Notes: generated from the sequence alone by a model not told the origin. DNA of 64,000 bases from Owenia fusiformis (GCA_903813345.2 CAIIXF020000007.1:6515730-6579729); one strand, 5' to 3'; shown: positions 49,796-62,900, counted from the stretch's first letter. Translations and numbers: made by a program.

Positions 49796-52700
49796 TGTTA
49801 AGTTTTGTAGAGTTGAGATCTAAGAAGTAAACAGAGCCTTGATTTTTGCCATAAACATACGGGAAAAGAAAACTTGACGACGTACATGTTGTTTTGTACC
49901 TGGAACTAAGCATTTTCCTCTTTCAAATAAATGCAGAATAACATGTAGCGAACTATGTTTACCAAATATTGTCTCAATGTTTAGAAAATTTAAACCTGGC
50001 TCAAATGGATCATTGTCATTACAATGTTCTAAAATCCTATAGATTTATAGTTTATTCAGGACATACTAATTTTCATATTAATGTATTGTTTTTTCTAGAA
50101 ATGAGGAAACTTACGTACCCAAATTCTCAGAGGCATTCTACACAATTCTACAATATAATATTAGTACATTCTGATACTGATAGCATCTTTCTGTTTTACC
50201 TGAAACATGCTCTGATATTATGAGGCATATTCTGTGATCTGAGCACATCAGATGGGAAGAGTTATAACTGTCAATAAGTGTGATAGAGGAATTTTAATAG
50301 AATTTGATATTTTGAAGGGACAAAATGTAATTTAGGGCTTTGGACCATATTTCAGATGTCTCAGTGTCAAAGGATTCCTCTCGCATTATTCAAATTCTGC
50401 TCATTTAATTAATGTTGTATTGAGTACATTTCTATAAGTTATCAACTTCCGCCTTCTTTCCCTCCTTTCCAATTACTTTGGGTTTTAGAAGTTAAAATAA
50501 AAAACAGATCGTCAATTGATTTGATGATTCAAAATTGAATGGGGTTCTATGGTGGTACCAAACACGCTGTCAATTTGGCACTTTTGGTTAAACGCAACAT
50601 GATCCATGGCTAAAAAGTCAATCAGTTTGGCTTAACAAGTATAAAATATCGCTTTATTTAATTAAATTAATCAATTAACTTGTCGTAGTGGTAAAGCTAT
50701 GATTAAAATGGTCAAATGGGGAGGCTCGGGGCGAAACGTGGCCCGCTTTGTGGCCAGAAGGCAACCGTTACACCCCATACCCCCGAATAAAAGGACTCAT
50801 CAATAACCCAACTCCGGTTCAGGGACTTACAAATTGATCAACTCTAATGTTTGTTAATTTAGGATACCGGCTTCTTTTAATTAGAGGTGTGGGTATGATC
50901 GAGATAAAGAACTCGAATAATAAAAATGATATCCTATTGAAACGATGCAGTTTAAAACCGAGTGGTGGTCCCGAATGGCTCTCAAAACCACGTCATGGAA
51001 GAGAAAGTCGACGGGATTCGGAACTATTTGTGAAAAATTCGTATTTCTTTTTATGTGTCTTAATTGCTGGTGGTAGTCCTTTCATTTGTGACCTTTTACT
51101 CGAAACATACTCTGAGCCCACGACGAGAGTGAAATTAAAGTGATACGTCTTCTACACACAATACAATAGTCCTTCAAAGCTCACCGTATAGAACCACTTA
51201 TCTTTGATCAAATGCTGTTATTTTTTCGGTGACTTCTTTAAAAAGTGATAATGAGATATAATTATCCACCTATATAAACATTAATCATTTACTTATGTCT
51301 CAATAAAAGTAAGTTGGAGGGTATAAGTGGCTGTATCAGGTTCTCGAATCGGACCAAATTGTTTTGTAAATATGCAAGCATGTATGGGGGCATTTTGCAT
51401 ACTGTTATATGAGTTTCTATTCATTCAGTCATACGAAGTACCTTTTGATAAATATATTATTTATTTATTTATCTATTTATTCATTTAAGAAAGAATGCTT
51501 GATAGCTGTACAGGTTTTGATGAAAGAACAATAGATTAAAAAATCTAAATTCTTTGGAATACCTTGGCGGATCAAGATTGGCATTTTGGAAATGTAGAAT
51601 AAATTTTAATTATTAAGCCGAACGATTTTGGATGCGCTTTTGGTATATTAGATATGTTATAATTGCTGATTCAGCTTTTTCAAATCCTGTATCCATCATC
51701 ATGTATCTCCATCAGTACAAGAAGTATCATACTCCATCTTGGATTACCGAGGTATGAAATTTTGATTGAAAATCAAACTAGTAAGCGAATATGATTATAA
51801 AGAGTGGTTGCTCCATATCAAATTATTTTGTTAATAAGCTAGCATTAAAAAGCACTGGGACTTTATTTTCCGAAAGATCCTATTCCTAAACTTCAACAAG
51901 AAATTATTAAAATTATTAAATCTCAACAAAAACTGAAGTGAAATCTTTCAACGTATCTCATCCAGGTTGTTACGCGAGTGGTTCCTTGGCCCGGGTAACT
52001 GGATGGGTCCATCATACCCTTATTGATGGTAAGAATAACGTTTTTGGTCTCTTGAACACATTTAAGGTACATCGAGATATAAGTCAAATAAAGCAAATAA
52101 CAAATAAAACATTCGTGTACATGCACGGTAAAACAAAATAATTAACAATCGAATTTTTACAATCACCAAGCACTAAGTAGCATAAAATGATTTCACATCA
52201 ATTTTGTTTAACAACTCTTTGGTAATATTATGAACTTTTGTCAAATAATCACCAATTGTTTCATTAATTGTATCATCGTGCGCTAACAAGGAGTACAAAA
52301 ATAGACCTCTTGTATTGAGATGATGAGAAAAACTATTGTTTATAGTATTTATTTTACTAAGATTGATATAAATATTTCACACCTCGGCAAAAAATACAAA
52401 TGAAGAATATATGCTTTTATAGATGTCGGGATAGTTACAAACATTTACTCTTTTGCAAATACTTTGAGCGACATCTATCTATAAAACCGAATGCTAAATA
52501 TATTTGATAATGGTATTTCCTACGAAACACTATTCTTATAAGAATGGTCATTTAAGTAACAAAATGGATGACTTAGCTATCCTGAATGGAGAGTTTTCCC
52601 ATTCAATTAACGATCGATCCTTGAAAAATTCACATTTTACAGCGTTTAACAGACTGTACAGTTCACATCTTCTGGATCGCTAATTTAGAATTTACAGCCA

Positions 52701-52800
52701 GTTACTAATGTCAGACGTTAACAACATTTCGTCCAGTTTTCGAACATCGCCATTTTTCTTGGAGCCATTTTGTTTTAATTTTAGACGAAATCCTGATGAA

Positions 52801-52977
52801 ATCATGTCATATCTCATCAAGGAGCCGAGCTGGGTCGGGTTTGATTTATGATTTATTTATCTGGCGATTTTTAAAATATTCAATAAAATGACACAACGGC
52901 TAGCTTTTTTCAAATAGAGTTCACAGTATTTCAGATGAAATCCCCTCTAGCCAAGTATTGGCTAGAGACTCGAGTAA
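52801..52977. repeat. Dispersed repeat, copy 2 (partner 8725-8904)
   Basis: Shares ctcatcaaggagccgag, cgatttttaaaatattcaat and gctagagactcgagtaa with copy 1. Confidence 0.8.
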
Positions 52978-53677
52978 ACTTTTATAATACTTAGTAACAA
53001 CAGTAAAATGAAATTGTATTCGTGAAATATAAATATTTATTTCTGAAAAACACAATGTGTCTACAAGCATTAACATACACGCGTACGTTAATTAAAATAC
53101 ATGTTTATAAATACAAATATCGGAGTATTTACAAGTATGTACAGAACGAAATATCCAAAATTCATCTTTGAATTATATTTTAATGGGAAATATAGTTTTA
53201 TCTTCAGATAGATTTAATTTATCAAATGATTTACTGCCAACATTTGTACAAACTTTAAAACGATATATATTTTTATATATTAACACGTTTTCTACATTTC
53301 TACGTTTACGTGACTAAATGCATTGGTCAATCGCAAAATCCATTTGCGTTCTATAAATTGAACGTTTTTAGCTACGTTTTACGTACGTCTACGTTTAAAT
53401 ATATATATAAGTTAACGTCAGAAGCCATTTTAGGATTTGTACGTATCGGCATTCCCCATCTCGTTCTGGGCCCCATTCTATCAGCATACAGCTTTAATTA
53501 TGTATATTAGAATACGATCATGAATATTCATCAGACGCATTCCTGCAAATATTTAATTTCATAATGTAATTCTTAACTCCACTCCGTATTCTGTCCAATC
53601 GGATGACGTCGGTCTTGTATCAAACAGGTGCCCTCCCCCAGCATGTCATCTCCATGAGGGGGTTATGGTTTATCTGT

Positions 53678-53683
53678 TTATTT
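53678..53683 (-). terminator. Wnt9: Possible Wnt9 polyadenylation signal
   Basis: Minus-strand AATAAA about 170 bases beyond the Wnt9 stop codon. AT-rich sequence yields such hexamers by chance, so this is a candidate only. Confidence 0.3.
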
Positions 53684-53855
53684 CAATGGTAATGGCTTTC
53701 TGCACGATTAGAATGGAATATAACCAATTGAACTTGATTATATGGAATTAATACAATGGGTTGTTATATTCTCATCTAGTTCTACTCCATTTATACGATT
53801 GTACGGTTCAGCATGTGACAGCAATGATAACTTTGCGGGGGTGGTTCGGCCGTTA

Positions 53856-54323
53856 TTATTTACACATATAAACCTCTTCAGTTGTTGTACATTGGTTACA
53901 TTTAACGTGACAACACCATATGACGCGGCACTGACACGGTCTAGTGACTACCTTACTCTGTACATTATAGCCACGCCCACAACACATGACGTCACAATTG
54001 GTGCTTTTATTACACACTCGGGCTGAAGTTCCGGGGGAGTATTTAGTCCGTTTACAAAAACTAGGGGAGTTATCAACGAACACTAGATCAGAGTTTTTCT
54101 TCGCCGGGTTCGTGACAGGACTTTTTTTCCTTTTTCTAACGAGTTGCGTCTTTCCTGTAGCTTGATTCGTACTTGATAAAACTTTGTAAGCATTTTCGTA
54201 TTTGTCTTTTAGAACGTTCCCTATCTCATGAAAAGGTGCGAGTTGACGCCAGCACGTCTTCACCGTGCATGTTGCTGACACACCGTGACATTTGCAAGTC
54301 GTTTTCATACGGTCTCTCACAAT
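53856..54323 (-). CDS. Wnt9: Wnt9 terminal coding exon
   Basis: 468 nt (155 codons plus TAA); acceptor tctgttttcag. It holds the acylation hairpin and the whole C-terminal domain, without the intron that splits this part of Wnt1. The hairpin tip reads CHGVSATC rather than the usual CHG-SGSC; the acylated Ser is retained. One N-glycosylation sequon (NKS). Confidence 0.96.
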   Translation of the reverse strand: MVRDRMKTTCKCHGVSATCTVKTCWRQLAPFHEIGNVLKDKYENAYKVLSSTNQATGKTQLVRKRKKSPVTNPAKKNSDLVFVDNSPSFCKRTKYSPGTSARVCNKSTNCDVMCCGRGYNVQSKVVTRPCQCRVIWCCHVKCNQCTTTEEVYMCK

Positions 54324-57300
54324 CTGAAAACAGATGGAAAGCAAACATTAGTGAATCATATATTACCAGTTCCTCAATGCTAATACTCGATAACGATTGG
54401 TCAAATGGTGGTCAATAGTTTTGACTGTAAGCTAGTCTATATCTTATCATATTATTTTGATATGTAGGTTATATAATCGTCACTATAATTATAGACACTG
54501 TCTCATTCGAGGTAGTAAATATGCAAGCAAAAGGTCAATTGACTCAATTTGACGAACAAACTGCCATAAACATGCCATGGTGTCGAGGTACACGTCACCT
54601 TCTAATTGAAATCAAAGGAACTTTCTCGAATAGTAACAGTTTGACTCTGAATCCAGTGCCCTCGTCCGGAGTCCAAATTGACAATACAAGTCCCAATCTA
54701 ATTATTTTCGCATTTTTCAAAAAATTTGAACAACCCTACGATTAGAAATATAACTAGAAAAGCAAACAAGTTATGATTTTCTCTTTTAGAACTATTGAAA
54801 TGTGACAATTATCTAAAACTCGAGTGACAAATATTGGGCTGTCGTAAAAATTCTGGAGTTGGTCTAGTGTTATCTCGATCTCTAAGTTCATATGCTAACA
54901 GTACACATCATTCTTAGTTCCCATAGTCAATAGTTCCTCTATTTAAGAATTTTAAGCATAGCAGAAATATTTCTCATTTTGACGTCCAGTTCCCTCTAAA
55001 ATTTAATATCGGTTGTATGTCTCCCACCCATGAAGAACATTGACATTTGACAATGTGTTGTATTCCAATCTAGGCACAAATAAAATCAACTTCTAGGGAA
55101 TGAGTGGTTATGTTTTAATATCTAAATATTAGGCAAAGAATAACACCTTGGATAACCAATGCATGATTGAAAACCTTTGTAGGCTAGTAAATGAAGAACT
55201 ATGAACGTTTATTGCATTACTTTCGTTTGTGCTATACGTCACACAGTTTCTATGGGTCTTTAAATACGTGCATACGCATGGAAATGATATGTTCTTATTT
55301 CCCAAACATTTGTACCACGATCAAAAGGATAACCTGAGAATTTTATTAGCTCCAAATTAACAATTAAAGGTACTGTCCTCATATCTATTCGAAAACATGT
55401 TCTTTGATTTTGGGCACAAATCGAACATGCCACGAACGCTAATTATTCTCACTTTCCTTTTGAAGAAGTCTGCCCATCATGTTGTCTCGTGATCCTCTTA
55501 TCATTCCAACAATATGACCACTAGCTCATCAAAGATCGCAATGACCGCTTAAACTGTTTTGAAATGTTTTCGAAATCTGTTTGCCATTTTGAATCTGTTT
55601 ATTTTCAAATAATTTCGTGATATATTGGATGCATTCTCACACTATCAACAAATTGTATTCACGGCAAAATAATAGAAATTCAGATATAGGTAAATTGTTA
55701 TGTAATACATAATTATAAATATACATGTATATACGTTGGCCTCCATTTATCTCTATCAATCAGGCGCAATAAAGAACTCAAGAGTCAGGTGTGGCTATCA
55801 TGTTGCCACCCACCTTCAAACTTGTCTAGAACAGCATCAAAGTATCCCTGATAAGGCAACTGACTCAACCATCGTAGAATTAATTTACACTTCCGACTTC
55901 TTTATCGGATCCTAAACAAGGAATTCGAACGGCATTGGGTTAATGCTTGGGGTAATCACTGTGGGAAAGGCTTTGGAATCAGGGGTTCGTTTTTGGTATG
56001 ATCGTAACTTACGATTCCGAGAAAACCGTATGTCTCTGTTTTGATGAACAATGACTTGCAACCAAATCGTAAGTTACGACGGTTTCAAAAACGGACCCCA
56101 GTGGCGTATCCAGGACTGATTTGTCAGGGGGTTCTAATATTTTCCTCCAACATTTTTTCGGAAACACCGAATTACTGTGAATTTGATGAAAACGCTGCAA
56201 AGCTAAATCTCTGCCAAATATGCCTAAATATTATATATTAGGGGAAAAGGCTTCGGAATATAGATCTTGCACGAGGGTTTTTTCAGTGTAAAGACATTTC
56301 TGAACTAACTTTCTTTCAAACCTAATTATTGTTGTATTTTAAAGTAGTCTGGTCAGGTTGGAATTGTTTTCACCACTAATTATTAAATTCAATTATGATT
56401 TAATTGTTATTACAACTGGAACCAGTATGATGCTCAAAGTATCACGCTTTTCCTACCCTATTATTAAGTGATCCATCGATTGAATCGATTAGTCTATACG
56501 ATTTAAGGATTAACAATTTGTAAAACAAACTCATAAATACTGTTTAATGTGTGACTTCGTAACATTTAATTAGAAGTATATAACACAATCTGTACATACG
56601 CGTGGGGGGAATGTGTAGAACAGTGGCATTTGGATAGTCCGCAAAGTCAACATTGACAATTCGTCACCCAATTTCCGAACTTATACATAATCTAATTAAT
56701 TGCTATGAATTTAAATGCAGAAACCCAGAAACAAAGATTAGCAGGAGGATTACAAATGTGAAACGGCATTCTCCAAGGCATGTGTGGTGTATTCTTGGGC
56801 CGGGGAAGAATGTCCTTGTGGACTACTGTCAAAACTATGGCAAGGAGAGTGAATGATAGGGACTACTTCTTGATCTTGGCTTGAAATGGAAAGCAGCCCA
56901 TTGTCAGGAATCGTGCCTAGTGACCAATATTTTCACCACAACATCCTAGTTTTGTATGCTTGATCACCTGCGGATGAAGTTTACTCGACAAATCTAAATA
57001 TTGAAGCATTGGTGAATCAATAGCCGTTTTAGTATACCTATTAGTTTATCCGTTTGACTTATTTAATTCATTATAAATGTGCTGAAAGTTTTGCACCAAC
57101 ACGATCTTAACGTCAAGTTTGTTGTTTGAAAATGTTCACTTTTTGAGGTAAGCCGTATCTGAATAAATTTAGCCTCAGATTCAGTGTTGATTTGACAAAC
57201 AAATTCGATAAAAACCTTCACCGATAAATAGTTTTTAATATAAAAACAAATTTGACCAGATTGTTCTTAAAAATGTGGTTGCTAAATCTGTAATTTTTTA

Positions 57301-59989
57301 ATGTTAACAATAATTTCGTTTATCAACAAATAGAAGTCAAAGTCAATCCCCGTAGATCCATTTGTAAATAATTTCACACAGGGGACCAGGTGTGCGTTTC
57401 GAAATTTCACATCATTCAGAATTTTTCAACTATTTGCTGAAATCATTTATGTACTTTTTAAACCGTTTATTGCAATTCTATCTTGTTATTTTGAAGATAA
57501 GTGCTATTTTATGTGAGGTAAAGTGAAAGAACTCTTTTTCGAATTGTTTTTAATTCACTAATGTTTCCAGTTGTTTGGGTCATAAACCGACGCGTGAGGG
57601 TATTGCGTTTTAACGGCATATACGAGGGTTGTCCCAGAAGTAATGCACTATATGCTCTAACTTTCTTTAATATTCTTCAATTCTGCTGAAATTTTGTGTA
57701 TATAACAATTGAAGTTTTATCTATTATATCCTGAAGTTGCAGCATCCAACATTAATCTTAAGTCTTAATATGGTTGCTATAACAACATGGGGGTAGGGGT
57801 GGGCGGGGCAGGTACCAATTTTTCTAATTATGAAAAGATCTAAAGTGTTATTTTATTAATATTTCTTTCCTTTAAATGGTCAAAATGTTTGGGAAATTGT
57901 CAAATTTATTCAGCATGATGTTAACCAAGTACGAATAATGACATTTAGCACTGTGATGTCATAATACCACATTTCAATAGTCACAAATTCAAATACAGTC
58001 ACAGTCAAGAAATTGCAAAAATGGCTGCAATTCTCACCTGATAACAGAAGGCCTTGCGTTTGGTGGCCTAATTTCATACTTCACTTGGACTCACAGCCAC
58101 GCAAAACAATGCTACCATGAAGAAAGTATATAAGGAGTATATACCAGATAGAACTACAATTATGGGGTGGCAGAAGAGATTTAAAAGAGACGATTTGACC
58201 CTGTATGACAACTTCAAACATGGGAGGCAAAAACTCCACAAGTCACAGTGGAAGAAATTGCCGAGAGTGTTTAACCTGACAGGCATCAAAAGTACATAAC
58301 ATGCAAAGGACAATATTTTGAGAAATGTGAAATGGGACATTGTGCAATATACATCCATTAAATCTAGGATGTGCTCAAAGTGATTTAGTATCTTAAAATG
58401 TATTATTGAGCATACTTCTTATAGCTACACCAAATGGTATTTGTTGATTAATTATTTCATATTTTCAATTTTTTATTCCTTTTGATGTGACTGTATAACC
58501 TGCCCCGCCCTACCCAGACTCACCAACTTGATTTTATTATAACATCAATATAGTTTTATCAGTCAACATGAAAATTTCTAGAATAATCAAAATGTCTCTA
58601 AGGAACATTTACTGAAACTTTTATGGAAAAATATCAATTATTGATAAAGTTAGAGCATATAGTGCATTACTTCTGGGACAACCCTCGTATAGGCCAATAT
58701 TAAATGAAAAGCTGAATGGCTAAATGAAAACAAAACCGATTAAAGTCAGAAGTAGAGCATTAGAGGAAATTACTTTATTTAAACTCCATGTAATATATGA
58801 ATATGCCTTATTAAACAGCATTTTGATATGAAATAAATTCATTGTTTCGGTTGTTTCAAACATAAATCATGGGTTTTCCTAGGATTTCATCGTTCGACCT
58901 TAAGACTACTCATTGGCAGAGTACCTCCCCGTATTAAGCCACCCATTAACAGTAAAGCCACTCATTGACAGTGTATCTTCCCGTATTAAGCAGCCCATTG
59001 GCAAGAGTACCTACCCTATTAAGCCACGCATTGACAGTTAAGTTGCCCATTGGCAAGAGTATCTACCCATATAAGCTAACCATTTACAGTTAAGTTACCC
59101 ATTGGCTAGGTTAACTACCCTATTAAGCCACCCATTGACAGTAAAGCCCCTCATTGGAAATTGGTTAGAGTACCTTCTCGTATTAAGTCACCCATTGGCT
59201 TAATTGAGTACCTATCCGTATTAAGCCATCAATTGATAGCCAAGCCACCCATTGGCTAGATATAATAAAGTACTTACCCTATTTAGCCATGCAAGGCAAC
59301 AGTAGAGCACCTCATTGTTTAGAGTACCTACTCGTATTAAGCCACCCATTGGCTAAAGTACCCTCCCTATTAAGCCACCCATTAACAGTAAAGCCACCCA
59401 TTGACAGTTAAGTTACCCATTGGCTAGAGTACCTCCCCTATTAAGCCATCCATTGGCAGTAAAGCCCCTCATTGGACATTGGTTAGAGAATATACGTATT
59501 CGTATTTAAATAACCATGGGCTGGAGTATTTACCCTATTAAGCCACACATTAACAGTAAATCACCTCATTGGTTATATATATAAAGCCCCTCATTGACTA
59601 GCTATTAAGTACCCATCCGAATTAAGCCATCCATTGACAGTAACGCCACTCGTTGACTTGGGTCAAGTATTAAGCTTCTCATTGACAGTTAAGCTACCCA
59701 TTGACTATAGTACCTACCCGTATTCCAACATTGCTGTTGTGCCTGTCAACCTTCGCCTTCAGATCTTGGCCAGATCGCTTACTGGCTTTTAGAAAATGTC
59801 TACTGAATTTCTGTCCAAATTTTATATTATCACCGCATCCGCCCCATCGCCATGTTTCCTTATTTTTCTTTTCGTTGAAACTCTCATCACACGTGCACCG
59901 GTCTATCCTGCCCCGGCTACACGCCCGAGCGAACGCGTGTACTAACCCTGCTGATGTCACCCCATGCAGAAACGAGGTCTCCTTGAATC
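53856..59989 (-). CDS. Wnt9: Wnt9 secreted signalling protein, 3' part (last two coding exons)
   Basis: Wnt9 (Drosophila Wnt4 class) is a secreted Wnt ligand. The exons seen are 59989-59718 and 54323-53856, joined in phase 0, about 245 codons to TAA. The first carries GFKETSFLHGVTSAGLVHA, CSRGRIDRCTCDE, WRWGGCGDN and HNSNVGIR. The second carries CKCHGVSATC, CWRQLAPFHEIG, a lysine-rich linker (RKRKKSP), DLVFVDNSPSFC, KYSPGTSARVC, CDVMCCGRGYN and the ending VYMCK. FKETSF, RWGGCGDN, SPSFC..KYSPGT and QLAPFHEIG are Wnt9 hallmarks rather than Wnt1 or Wnt6. The exon with the WNC motif and the signal peptide are not in the window, so the gene continues past 64000. It lies upstream of Wnt1 on the same strand, as in the ancestral cluster. 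Confidence 0.95.
54324..57620. other. Wnt9: Left part of the Wnt9 last intron
   Basis: No gene seen. Apart from the 55980-56101 MITE, plain AT-rich sequence. ORFs at 54521, 56041 and 56653 have no domain. Confidence 0.55.
55980..56101. mobile_element. Short inverted-repeat MITE, ~120 bp
   Basis: Left CAGGGGTTCGTTTTTGG and inner atcgtaacttacgatt pair with right aatcgtaagttacgac and CAAAAACGGACCCCAG. No coding capacity. Confidence 0.65.
57623..58687 (+). mobile_element. Mariner-type element, TA duplication, transposase N-terminal remnant
   Basis: Perfect or near-perfect ~42-bp inverted ends start CGAGGGTTGTCCCAGAAGTA; TA lies at 57621-57622 and 58688-58689. A second inner stem (gggtaggggtgggcgg with ccgccctaccc) mirrors the subterminal layout of the 12522 element. 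The plus frame 58117-58299 resembles the first helix-turn-helix of mariner transposases. No catalytic region. It sits inside the Wnt9 last intron, opposite to the gene. Confidence 0.82.
58117..58299 (+). pseudogene. Mariner transposase N-terminal fragment
   Basis: MKKVYKEYIPDRTTIMGWQK followed by RFKRDDLTLYD fits the HTH pattern (VYGEDALSRATVYRWFKRF..GRESLED) of mariner transposases. It decays after ~40 residues. Confidence 0.6.
58899..59724. repeat. Degenerate minisatellite that includes the Wnt9 exon's 5' splice site
   Basis: About 13-14 diverged copies of a 50-60-bp unit built of two halves: ttaagccacccattgacag, then taaagccacccattggc followed by tagagtacctacccgta. The right-most copy ends tatagtacctacccgtatt, where cctac is the complement of the GTAGG donor and ccgtatt lies inside the exon. 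Units also vary in length, with half-units lost or gained. Confidence 0.85.
59718..59989 (-). CDS. Wnt9: Wnt9 penultimate coding exon
   Basis: 272 nt; acceptor tatatttcag, entry completing a Gly codon (phase 1), donor ATACGG|GTAGGT in phase 0. The last 7 bases of the exon and the donor belong to the minisatellite at 58899-59724. Confidence 0.95.
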
Positions 59990-62900
59990 CTGAAATATAT
60001 GTGAGAATTTTTACACATCGTTTCATATTTATTAAACTATTAGAGGATGCATTACAAATATCATGCATATAAATGATCAATCATAAAGTTTGACATTGTT
60101 TAAAAATCTCGTGACAAGAGAATCAACATCATTGACACTCCATTTCACCATGTCGGAAGATGATTTCAAAAAGTGGTCTCATTCAGTTTCGAAACACTGT
60201 AATAATATGATGTAATTTTATTGCTAGAAATTTTCATTGAAAGTCTCATTGAATAGTGGCAATCGGAAGTTTTATTTTTAGATACTAAGTCTATGCATAG
60301 ATTAAGACAATTGGTTGTGTGTCTCCTCTTATAAGACCATGGTCCAATGCTTGAACATTGTACCTTCAGTGAGGTATACTTTTAAAAGGCGAAATGAATG
60401 TAACGCTTGGGTCAAAGCAAGGGGGGCAAAATAGTACACAATAAGACTCGGGTCCTAATCTAAGGTTCTAATTTTAGATATTTTTGATGATTAAAAAGAC
60501 TTAAAACAAGAGAAGCCTATGCCAGGCTTGCAACTGACTTGACTAAGCTGACCCGAAATGGCCCTACGTTTTCTGTGTGCATGTCGGTCTGTTTTTCTGT
60601 TTACATCTGTAAGAATTCATTTCTTAAAATCTTGAATGGGCGAGTAAACACACAACTTTCGTTCGTTTATTGTTTATTTTACTCTTGTCTTTTAGTGTAA
60701 TTACATTTATTTCATATTCCAACAATTACAACTGTTTTTAAAAAAGTTTATTGTCATTTGCCATTGTAAAAATGAGATAAATAAATTCGATAAGTGCGTC
60801 AAAAGTGCCAACATTGCTTGCGCATTCTTTCGTTTCTAGGTGCATCTCAGAAGTGAAAGTTTGACGTGCTGCAAAATGATCTTATAAGAGCGTCAGAGTG
60901 CCCACTCCAGATGTTAAGGGTTCCTAAGTAGTATAACATCGAAATAATGATATCTTGACCCCGGCGCTTCAGAAAGAGATATTATAATATAGGTAATTTA
61001 CAACGTTGAATTGATTATTGACTATTGGTTTCATGTTTAGAATGATGTAGATCAAGCTCCTTTTACGATGAAAAACAACAACGGATTGATCATGCGCGTT
61101 TATGTTCAAGGCAATCGGCGAAGTGATCTCGACTAAATTCAAAGATGACAAATTCAAAATTTAGAGCAGTCGTCAAAATATTACTAAGTGTAACAGTGCT
61201 CATAAAGAACACGTGTAACCTTAAATTAAATAAATACAAATGAACAAATACGTATCCAAATTATAGAAACCGGTACAATATGTGTATCTTTGAAATAGAC
61301 TAGCTACAATCCTGTTGCCCCCCCCCCCCCCCCTGCACAACTGAGAACTGAGATGTCTTCATACCCGTGTCGTCAAGTAGTGGGAGGGGTGGGTTACAAG
61401 GGCTTGTAGCTAGATCTTTAAAATAACAATTGCACATTCCTACAAAATACAGTCCAGAATCTAATTGATTCACCTGTAGTTATCAGTCTTCCGGTATTTA
61501 CTCTTAACAGAGTCGAACCCACACCTCTTGAAGTTAAAACAATGCCCTGGAGACATATACAAAGATAATGTGTTCTAATCTAGAACAGATTCCTCCAGTT
61601 TAAGGAAGGAAAAATATTTATGTGTCTTGTTGTATTGTTTACATTCTCCTGAGCGGAAAACGTTGTATCTCTACCTATAGGGTTGTGTTTTGATGTCCAA
61701 TGTTTTCATTTGGCACCGATTTGATTAGGAAAATATTTTCTTGGAATCAAATTAGAATTAAAGTAAATGCCAATTTCCAAACATTTCTAATGTACAGATA
61801 TAAAGGTGTTGAATTGATAACTCATTATTTATTATGTTTATGTTATACTCTTTCAAAACAGTAGTTTAGGGAGCATTCGACTTTTTTTATCTGTTTGAAA
61901 TGAGAAGTGAATAGTATCAATGAGCATAAAGAAAACGTCAGAAACATCAAATTATTGTGAACGTCGATCAGAAATAGCTAAAACCTGTTGATTCAGGAAG
62001 TTGATCATAAAACGCTGAATCATGAATATCGAAACAACGATCCGATTTTTTGCCGAAAGCCCTAATCGTAAAGGATGCGTGGTTATCAATAAAAACTGAT
62101 ACCAGAATCGAAAACACATTTTTGCTATCCAAAAGCAATCATTTTAGTTTCCATGGTAATAACCAAACAGAGATTCATTCATAGTTTCACCAGAATGCTG
62201 CGTTTGATACGTCAATAATGTTGTTTTTATGACGATCTGTTAATTAACATCGTGGAGTTTATATCTTCTTTTCAAAAACATCTAGTACTATTTCACATAA
62301 TAGTACATCTTGAATCGATTTGAATAAATGAGAGGCTGTTCCAAAAAAATGGTGATGATGGACCCATATTATCTAATTGCGTCGTAATTAATGCATTAAT
62401 GGGAAATAGTTCCGACCCTGCCGCTATTCATGGATAGATATTTAAGTTTGAGTTTTTGCTGAACTGAATTGCGAAAGATTCTTTGGCAAATTCAAACAGA
62501 ATGCGCAATGTCCTGGATAAAAATCTTCAAAAATTCCTGGTTGGCAAGGTGATTGTAAGTGTGTGAATAAACAGAAAAGAAAGTATCCCAATTCAAAATT
62601 AAGAAAACATTGTAATTGAGAAAAAATAGGATGCGTATATATATGATTATCTATCCTATCCAAAAGTAAATGGTCTGGTAAGGGCCTGGCCAGGCGTAAC
62701 TTTGCAAGCGCAGGAGGTATACGTATGACTGTTTTTCTGTACGTTCAACACTCTTGTTCACAAGGCTATGGATTTCGGATTATCTAGCACTATCAAACAT
62801 CTGAGTTTTGTCTGCATCTTACTAATTAAAATCGTTGACGTACTTCTTTTTCATCGAGATAGCCCAAGTAAAAAATATACGCCAGAAAAATGATTAAAAA

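Larger units (their letters stand above)
47642..53855. other. Wnt9-Wnt1 intergenic region (Wnt1 promoter, Wnt9 3' UTR)
   Basis: 6.2 kb without a recognised gene. The Wnt1 promoter should lie just right of 47641; no clear TATA box was chosen. A possible Wnt9 poly(A) signal, AATAAA on the minus strand, lies at 53678-53683, ~170 bases past the stop. Repeats at 49410-49795 and 52801-52977 are listed separately. A 98-residue plus frame at 50847-51143 is not recognised. Confidence 0.5.

Noticed and set aside
50847-51143. 98-residue plus frame between Wnt9 and Wnt1
   Set aside because: No recognisable domain or flanking splice signals; cannot be supported as a gene.
58899-59724. CRISPR-like repeat array
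   Set aside because: Units are degenerate, lack unique equal-length spacers, and lie in an animal intron.
59701-60072. 123-residue plus-strand frame
   Set aside because: It is the antisense shadow of the Wnt9 exon at 59718-59989.
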